From an uncultured Haliea sp. (lineage in GTDB: Bacteria; Pseudomonadota; Gammaproteobacteria; Pseudomonadales; Halieaceae): a stretch of DNA of 58,016 bases. Below the pieces are notes generated by a model. The model saw only the letters and a list, made by a program, of their open reading frames with translations. It ran no database searches and was not told the DNA's origin. The stretch lies in assembly GCA_913061145.1 (NCBI GenBank), contig CAJXUQ010000024.1, positions 1 through 58,016 on the forward strand, given 5' to 3'. A program made the translations under genes and the position numbers. Of this stretch, positions 53,925 through 58,016 are shown in pieces (the stretch's first letter is position 1; every line of letters starts with the position of its first letter).

Positions 53925-55142
53925 ATGGCTACCAACGCGGCAAAAAACGTATTTGTGTGGAACGGCGTCGACCGCAATGGGCGCGCGACACAGGGTGAGA
54001 TCACCGCACAGAGTTCGGGCGTTGCCCGCGCGCAGCTGCGCACCCAGGGCATCAAGCCGAAAACGGTCAAGAAGAAGGCGAAGCCCCTGTTCGGTGGCGG
54101 CGGCAAGCCGATCAAGCCCGCGGATATCGCCATTTTCACACGCCAGCTGGCCACGATGATGAAAGCCGGGGTGCCGCTGGTACAGAGCTTCGACATCGTT
54201 GCAGAAGGTCTGGAAAAGCCGCGCATGCGCGAGCTGGTGGTCAGTATCAAGAACGACGTTGCCTCCGGTTCCGGCCTGGCGCCGTCGCTGGCAAAGTACC
54301 CGCGTCAGTTCGACGACCTGTTCTGCAGCCTGGTCGCCTCGGGCGAGGCCTCGGGTACGCTGGAGGTCATGCTGAGCCGGGTCGCCACCTACAAGGAAAA
54401 AACCGAGCAGCTGAAAGCCAAGATTAAAAAGGCCATGACCTACCCCACTGCGGTGGTGATTGTAGCCATCGTCGTGACCGCCATTCTGCTGATCAAGGTG
54501 GTGCCGCAGTTTGCCGATACCTTCCGCAGCTTCGGCTCCGACCTGCCGGCGTTCACCCTGATGGTGGTGGGGCTCTCGAATTTCATGCAGGAATGGTGGT
54601 TTATCATCCTCATTGGCATGATTGCCGTCGGCTACGGCATGAAGGAGGCCAAACACCGTTCGGTAGCGTTTGCCGAGGCACTGGATCGACTCGCCCTGCG
54701 CCTGCCGGTCGTGGGAGGCATTGTGCACGATGCGATTGTGGCCCGCTTCTCCCGCACCCTGGCGACGACCTTCGCTGCCGGTGTGCCACTGGTGGACGCC
54801 CTGAACTCCACCGCCGGCGCTGCGGGCAACTCGGTGTACAGCAAGGCAATCATGCAGATTCGCGACGACGTTACCACCGGCACCACGCTGTACCAGGCGA
54901 TTCGCGCCACCGGCCTGTTCCCGAACATGCTGCTGCAGATGGTCTCTATCGGTGAGGAATCCGGCGCGCTGGACGACATGCTGGACAAGGTCGCCCAGCA
55001 CTACGAGGAAGCCGTGGACAACGCGGTAGACAGCCTCAGCTCACTGATGGAGCCCATTATCATGTCTGTGCTCGGCGTGCTGGTCGGCGGCCTGATGATC
55101 GCCATGTACCTGCCGATCTTCATGCTGGGTTCGGTAATCTAG
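53925..55142 (+). CDS. pilC: Type IV pilus inner-membrane platform protein PilC
   Basis: A 405-residue GspF-family protein with two repeats of a cytoplasmic helical bundle and three membrane helices (about 170-195, 218-245, 375-400). Typical motifs are F-T-R-Q-L-A-T-M-M-K-A-G-V-P-L-V-Q-S, L-A-S-G-E-A-S-G-T-L-E, F-S-R-T-L-A-T-T-F-A-A-G-V-P-L-V-D-A and I-G-E-E-S-G-A-L-D-D-M-L. It couples PilB rotation to pilin insertion. It lies 34 bases after pilB and 10 before pilD. Confidence 0.98.
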   Translation: MATNAAKNVFVWNGVDRNGRATQGEITAQSSGVARAQLRTQGIKPKTVKKKAKPLFGGGGKPIKPADIAIFTRQLATMMKAGVPLVQSFDIVAEGLEKPRMRELVVSIKNDVASGSGLAPSLAKYPRQFDDLFCSLVASGEASGTLEVMLSRVATYKEKTEQLKAKIKKAMTYPTAVVIVAIVVTAILLIKVVPQFADTFRSFGSDLPAFTLMVVGLSNFMQEWWFIILIGMIAVGYGMKEAKHRSVAFAEALDRLALRLPVVGGIVHDAIVARFSRTLATTFAAGVPLVDALNSTAGAAGNSVYSKAIMQIRDDVTTGTTLYQAIRATGLFPNMLLQMVSIGEESGALDDMLDKVAQHYEEAVDNAVDSLSSLMEPIIMSVLGVLVGGLMIAMYLPIFMLGSVI

Positions 55143-55152
55143 GCCAGCGCGG

Positions 55153-56019
55153 GTGCTGGACGTATTCCTGGCGCAGCCCGGGTGGCTGGCAAGCTGCCTG
55201 TTGCTGCTGGGTCTGGTCGTCGGCAGTTTCCTCAATGTGGTGGTGTACCGGCTGCCGCTGATGATGCAGGCGCAGTGGCGCAGGGAGTGTTGCGAACTCC
55301 TGGCGCACCCCGTGGCGGAAGCAGCGCCGCTGAGCCTGGCCGCACCCAACTCCCACTGCCCCCACTGCAAGGCACCGGTGCGCCCCTGGCAGAACATCCC
55401 GGTGATCAGTTACCTGCTGCTCCGGGGCCGCTGTGCCGGATGCCGCGCGCGCATTTCCCCGCGCTACCCCGTGGTGGAAGCCGCCACCGGACTCGTCACA
55501 CTCTGGCTGGGAGTGCATTACGGCCCCGGCTGGCAGCTGGCCGGCGCCGTGCTGCTGACCTGGGCACTCATCACCCTCACTCTGATAGACTTTGATACCC
55601 AGCTGCTGCCCGACGACATTACCCTGCCCCTGCTGTGGCTGGGACTGGCGTTCAACCTGAGTGGCACGTTCGTGCCCATTACCGACGCCGTGCTCGGCGC
55701 CATCGCGGGCTATGGCATCCTGTGGAGCGTGTACTGGCTGTTCAAGCTGGCGACCGGCAAGGAGGGTATGGGCTACGGGGATTTCAAGCTGCTGGCAGCG
55801 CTGGGGGCCTGGCTGGGCTGGCAGGCACTGCCGCTGGTGGTCCTGCTTTCCTCGCTGGTGGGCGCCATGGTCGGTATTCTCCTGATCGTCATCGCGCGCC
55901 GTGGCCGTGATATTCCCATGCCCTTCGGACCCTACCTGGCGGCCGCCGGGTGGCTGGCCCTGATCTGGGGTGAGCCCATCCTCCAAGCCTGGCTGGGCGC
56001 GAACGGCTTGCCCGCCTGA
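55153..56019 (+). CDS. pilD: Prepilin peptidase / N-methyltransferase PilD
   Basis: A 288-residue polytopic aspartyl protease that cuts prepilins after Gly and methylates the new N-terminus. The methylase/zinc region has Cys69, Cys72, Cys94 and Cys97 (C-P-H-C ... C-A-G-C) and G-S-F-L-N-V-V-V-Y-R-L-P. The catalytic Asp residues are in L-T-L-I-D-F-D-T-Q-L-L-P-D-D and G-M-G-Y-G-D-F-K-L-L-A. It has about eight helices. The start is GTG at 55153. It also processes type II secretion pseudopilins where those exist. Confidence 0.97.
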   Translation: MLDVFLAQPGWLASCLLLLGLVVGSFLNVVVYRLPLMMQAQWRRECCELLAHPVAEAAPLSLAAPNSHCPHCKAPVRPWQNIPVISYLLLRGRCAGCRARISPRYPVVEAATGLVTLWLGVHYGPGWQLAGAVLLTWALITLTLIDFDTQLLPDDITLPLLWLGLAFNLSGTFVPITDAVLGAIAGYGILWSVYWLFKLATGKEGMGYGDFKLLAALGAWLGWQALPLVVLLSSLVGAMVGILLIVIARRGRDIPMPFGPYLAAAGWLALIWGEPILQAWLGANGLPA

Positions 56020-56047
56020 CAGGGCCAGTTAGACGATAGGGGAGAGA

Positions 56048-56662
56048 ATGAGCCTGATCATCGGCATTACCGGCGGCATCGGCAGCGGCAAGACCGCCGT
56101 CACGGACCGCTTCGTCCGTCACGGCATCACCGTGGTTGATGCGGATCTGGCGGCACGCATCGTCGTAGAGCCCGGCACACCGGCGCTGGCCGCGATTGCC
56201 CGGCGCTTCGGCCCCGAGGTGCTGCAGGGTGACGGCAGCCTGGACCGCGCTGCCCTGCGGCGTATCGTGTTTGCCGACCCGGCACAGCGCAAGTGGCTGG
56301 AGCAGCTGACCCACCCACTTATCGGTGAGGAGATCCAGCGCCAGTTGGCCGCCTCGCGCAGCCCTTACACCCTGCTCAGTTCCCCCCTGCTGCTGGAATC
56401 CGCTACCCAGCGCGAGCTCGCCGCGCTGGTGGTTGTTGTGGATGTCCCGGAGGAGATGCAACTGGCGCGCACGGTGCAGCGAGACAACAACGACGAGGAT
56501 CAGGTAAAGCGCATCATGGCCGCGCAGCTGCCGCGACAGCAGCGCCTGGCACGGGCAGACATTGTGATTGACAACAGCGGTTCACTGGAGGCGTTGGATG
56601 CGGTGGTCGCCGAGTTGCACAAAGAGTTTCTGCAGCGCGCGGAAGAGGCGCGCCGACACTGA
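56048..56662 (+). CDS. coaE: Dephospho-CoA kinase
   Basis: A 204-residue P-loop kinase for the last step of coenzyme A synthesis. It begins I-I-G-I-T-G-G-I-G-S-G-K-T (P-loop at about 8-16). It continues with V-V-D-A-D-L-A-A-R-I-V-V-E-P-G, L-T-H-P-L-I, S-S-P-L-L-L-E-S and R-x-x-x-Q-L-P-R-Q-Q-R-L-A-R-A-D-I-V-I-D-N-S-G-S. GGGGAGAG precedes the ATG. coaE directly after pilD is a conserved gammaproteobacterial order. Confidence 0.97.
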   Translation: MSLIIGITGGIGSGKTAVTDRFVRHGITVVDADLAARIVVEPGTPALAAIARRFGPEVLQGDGSLDRAALRRIVFADPAQRKWLEQLTHPLIGEEIQRQLAASRSPYTLLSSPLLLESATQRELAALVVVVDVPEEMQLARTVQRDNNDEDQVKRIMAAQLPRQQRLARADIVIDNSGSLEALDAVVAELHKEFLQRAEEARRH

Positions 56663-56677
56663 CCCGGTCACGTCACG

Positions 56678-57085
56678 CTAATCCGCCTGTTCCCCCAGCC
56701 GCCGGCGAACGGCGCTAACGATAGGCACATTGGCGGCTGGAAACTCGTAGCGGCCCAGCTCCTCCGCCGTCACCCAGCGCAACGGCTGTCCCTCCAGCCC
56801 ACGCGCATTGCCCTCCAGCTCCGTGACCAGGTGCACATCCAGCAGCACCGCCTTGTCGCCGTAGTTGAAGGGGACCAGCAGCAGCGGCTGTGAGGTCGCA
56901 AATCCGATGCCGAGTTCCTCGCGCAACTCCCGCGCCAGAGCCCGCTCCACAGACTCGCCGGGTTCAACCTTGCCACCGGGAAACTCCCACAGCCCACCCT
57001 GGTGCGCAGCACTGGCGCGGCGACTGATCAGTACCCTGCGCTGTTCATCCAGCACCACGCCAACCGCAACATGCACTGCGGCCAT
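56678..57085 (-). CDS. mutT: MutT-like Nudix 8-oxo-dGTP diphosphatase
   Basis: A 135-residue Nudix enzyme cleansing oxidised GTP/dGTP from the nucleotide pool. The Nudix box G-G-K-V-E-P-G-E-S-V-E-R-A-L-A-R-E-L is at 37-54, continuing R-E-E-L-G-I. The MutT-type start V-A-V-G-V-V-L-D-E-Q-R-R-V-L-I-S-R-R and W-E-F-P-G-G are present. It is the short stand-alone form, without the thiamine-phosphate-synthase fusion some pseudomonads have. It is convergent with coaE and lies directly (0 bases) downstream of argJ. Confidence 0.94.
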   Translation of the reverse strand: MAAVHVAVGVVLDEQRRVLISRRASAAHQGGLWEFPGGKVEPGESVERALARELREELGIGFATSQPLLLVPFNYGDKAVLLDVHLVTELEGNARGLEGQPLRWVTAEELGRYEFPAANVPIVSAVRRRLGEQAD

Positions 57086-57985
57086 TCAGGTACGGTACTC
57101 CGCATTGATGCGCACGTAGTCATAGGAAAAGTCCGTGGTCCACACGGTCACCGCGGCGGGCCCGCGCTGCAGCTCGATACGAATGGTGATGTCGTCCTGT
57201 GCCATCGCAGCGGCACCCTGCTGCTCGGTGTAACTGGACGCACGGCAACCCTGCTCGGCGATCAGCACATCGTTCAGGTACACGGCGATGCGCGTGACAT
57301 CGAGGTCCACCAGCCCCGCGCGGCCGATCGCCGCCAGCAGACGCCCCCAGTTCGGATCGGAGGCGAACAGCGCCGTCTTCACCAGCGGTGAATGGGCGAT
57401 GGTAAAGGCCACGTCGAGACACTCCTGCTCCTGCGCGCCACCATTGACCTGCACCGTGACAAACTTGCTGGCCCCCTCGCCGTCGCGCACCAGGCCTTGC
57501 GCGAGGTTAACGCAGGCTTCCTGCAGGGCGTTGCGCAACGCGTCGTAGAGAGGATCGTCCGCGGACTGCAACAGCGCATTGCCCGCTGCGCCGGTTGCCA
57601 CCAGCATGCAGGCGTCGTTGGTCGAGGTATCCCCGTCCACCGTAATGCGGTTGAACGAAAGCTCAACCGCCTCAGCGAGCAGGGCCTGCAGGACTGTGGG
57701 ACTGACCGCGACATCTGTCGCCAGATAGGCCAGCATCGTCGCCATGTTGGGCCGCAGCATGCCGGCGCCCTTGGCAATGCCGGTCAGCACATGGCTGTGC
57801 CCATTGCAGCTGAACTGCACAGAGCAGGCCTTGGGCCGGGTATCCGTCGTCATGATGCCGTGGGCGGCATCCAGCCAGCCGTCCACCTGTAACGCCGCCA
57901 GCGCCTGCGGCAGCACGTCGATAATTTTCTGCACCGGCAGCGGCTCCCCGATGACGCCGGTGGAGAACGGCAGCACGGTCTCGGG
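57086..57985 (-). CDS. argJ: Glutamate N-acetyltransferase / N-acetylglutamate synthase ArgJ, N-terminally truncated by contig end
   Basis: The C-terminal 299 residues of ArgJ, which recycles the acetyl group in arginine synthesis. It contains A-H-G-I-M-T-T-D-T-R-P-K and the self-cleavage region K-G-A-G-M-L-R-P-N-M-A-T-M-L, whose Thr becomes the catalytic nucleophile. It also has N-R-I-T-V-D-G-D-T-S-T-N-D and D-P-N-W-G-R. About 100 N-terminal residues are missing because the contig ends. An apparent ATG start at 58000 comes from adapter sequence, which reads M-Y-K-R-Q, and is not real. Confidence 0.95.
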   Translation of the reverse strand, partial: PETVLPFSTGVIGEPLPVQKIIDVLPQALAALQVDGWLDAAHGIMTTDTRPKACSVQFSCNGHSHVLTGIAKGAGMLRPNMATMLAYLATDVAVSPTVLQALLAEAVELSFNRITVDGDTSTNDACMLVATGAAGNALLQSADDPLYDALRNALQEACVNLAQGLVRDGEGASKFVTVQVNGGAQEQECLDVAFTIAHSPLVKTALFASDPNWGRLLAAIGRAGLVDLDVTRIAVYLNDVLIAEQGCRASSYTEQQGAAAMAQDDITIRIELQRGPAAVTVWTTDFSYDYVRINAEYRT

Positions 57986-58016
57986 CTGTCTCTTATACAC
58001 ATCTCCGAGCCCACGA
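57986..58016. other. Illumina Nextera transposase adapter remnant
   Basis: CTGTCTCTTATACACATCT at 57986-58004 is the Tn5 mosaic end used in Nextera libraries, and CCGAGCCCACGA at 58005-58016 is the read-2 adapter continuation. It interrupts argJ in frame. This is untrimmed library sequence, not a transposon in the organism. Confidence 0.98.

Noticed and set aside
57986-58016. Tn5-like transposon end in the genome
   Set aside because: The mosaic end is immediately followed by Illumina read-2 adapter bases and the end of the contig, so it is library-derived.

Overview
The window is high-GC bacterial DNA, densely packed with genes that often overlap by 1-4 bases. It looks like a chromosomal contig of a marine-type gammaproteobacterium (Cellvibrionales/Halieaceae-like is my best guess). 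Support comes from neighbourhoods typical of Gammaproteobacteria: arsC-wrbA-DUF2069, yajQ next to panE, nadC divergent from ampDE, pilA divergent from pilBCD-coaE followed by mutT, and ald divergent from lrp. There is also a strong CoA-thioester and steroid-like catabolic flavour. I found no tRNA, rRNA, CRISPR array, prophage or insertion sequence. The last 31 bases are Illumina Nextera adapter, so the right edge is a contig end and argJ is cut there.

Layout. 1-5.3 kb holds a gene fragment, a 3alpha-hydroxysteroid-dehydrogenase-like SDR, an AT-richer VOC/LuxR pair, and an NmrA oxidoreductase plus membrane protein divergent from an AraC regulator. 5.5-11.1 kb is a catabolic cluster: DUF35 plus a non-standard thiolase (possible retro-aldolase), convergent with a MaoC-Nudix-Tat flavoprotein-cytochrome c-CitE operon. 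11.3-16.7 kb carries an MscS channel and an RND adaptor/pump. 16.7-19.8 kb is the overlapping arsC-wrbA-DUF2069-sppA operon, followed by a thioredoxin lipoprotein.

20.5-25.9 kb is a sulfonation module on the minus strand: epimerase, a 58-residue membrane protein, a DUF1214 protein, a sulfotransferase, CysC and Sat. Sat and CysC make PAPS, the donor the sulfotransferase uses. 26-27.8 kb has a carbonic anhydrase and a GGDEF protein that has lost its active site. 27.8-31.9 kb is a thiamine salvage operon with a sigma-70 promoter, TPP riboswitch, RBS-masking hairpin, TonB receptor, thiamine-binding protein, PnuT-like permease and thiamine-kinase-like enzyme.

32-39.4 kb contains yajQ, panE, an FHA/sigma-54 activator co-translated with a membrane Ser/Thr kinase, ampDE, nadC and rraA. 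39.4-46.5 kb has an acyl-CoA dehydrogenase divergent from a LysR regulator, malate synthase G, and ald/lrp. 46.5-57 kb is a type IV pilus locus: pilA with a sigma-54 promoter, pilB, pilC and pilD. Next to pilA lie a polyprenyl-phosphate-sugar-synthase-like GT2 and two TMTC-like GT-C membrane transferases, which may form a pilin or cell-surface glycosylation system. coaE, mutT and partial argJ close the window.
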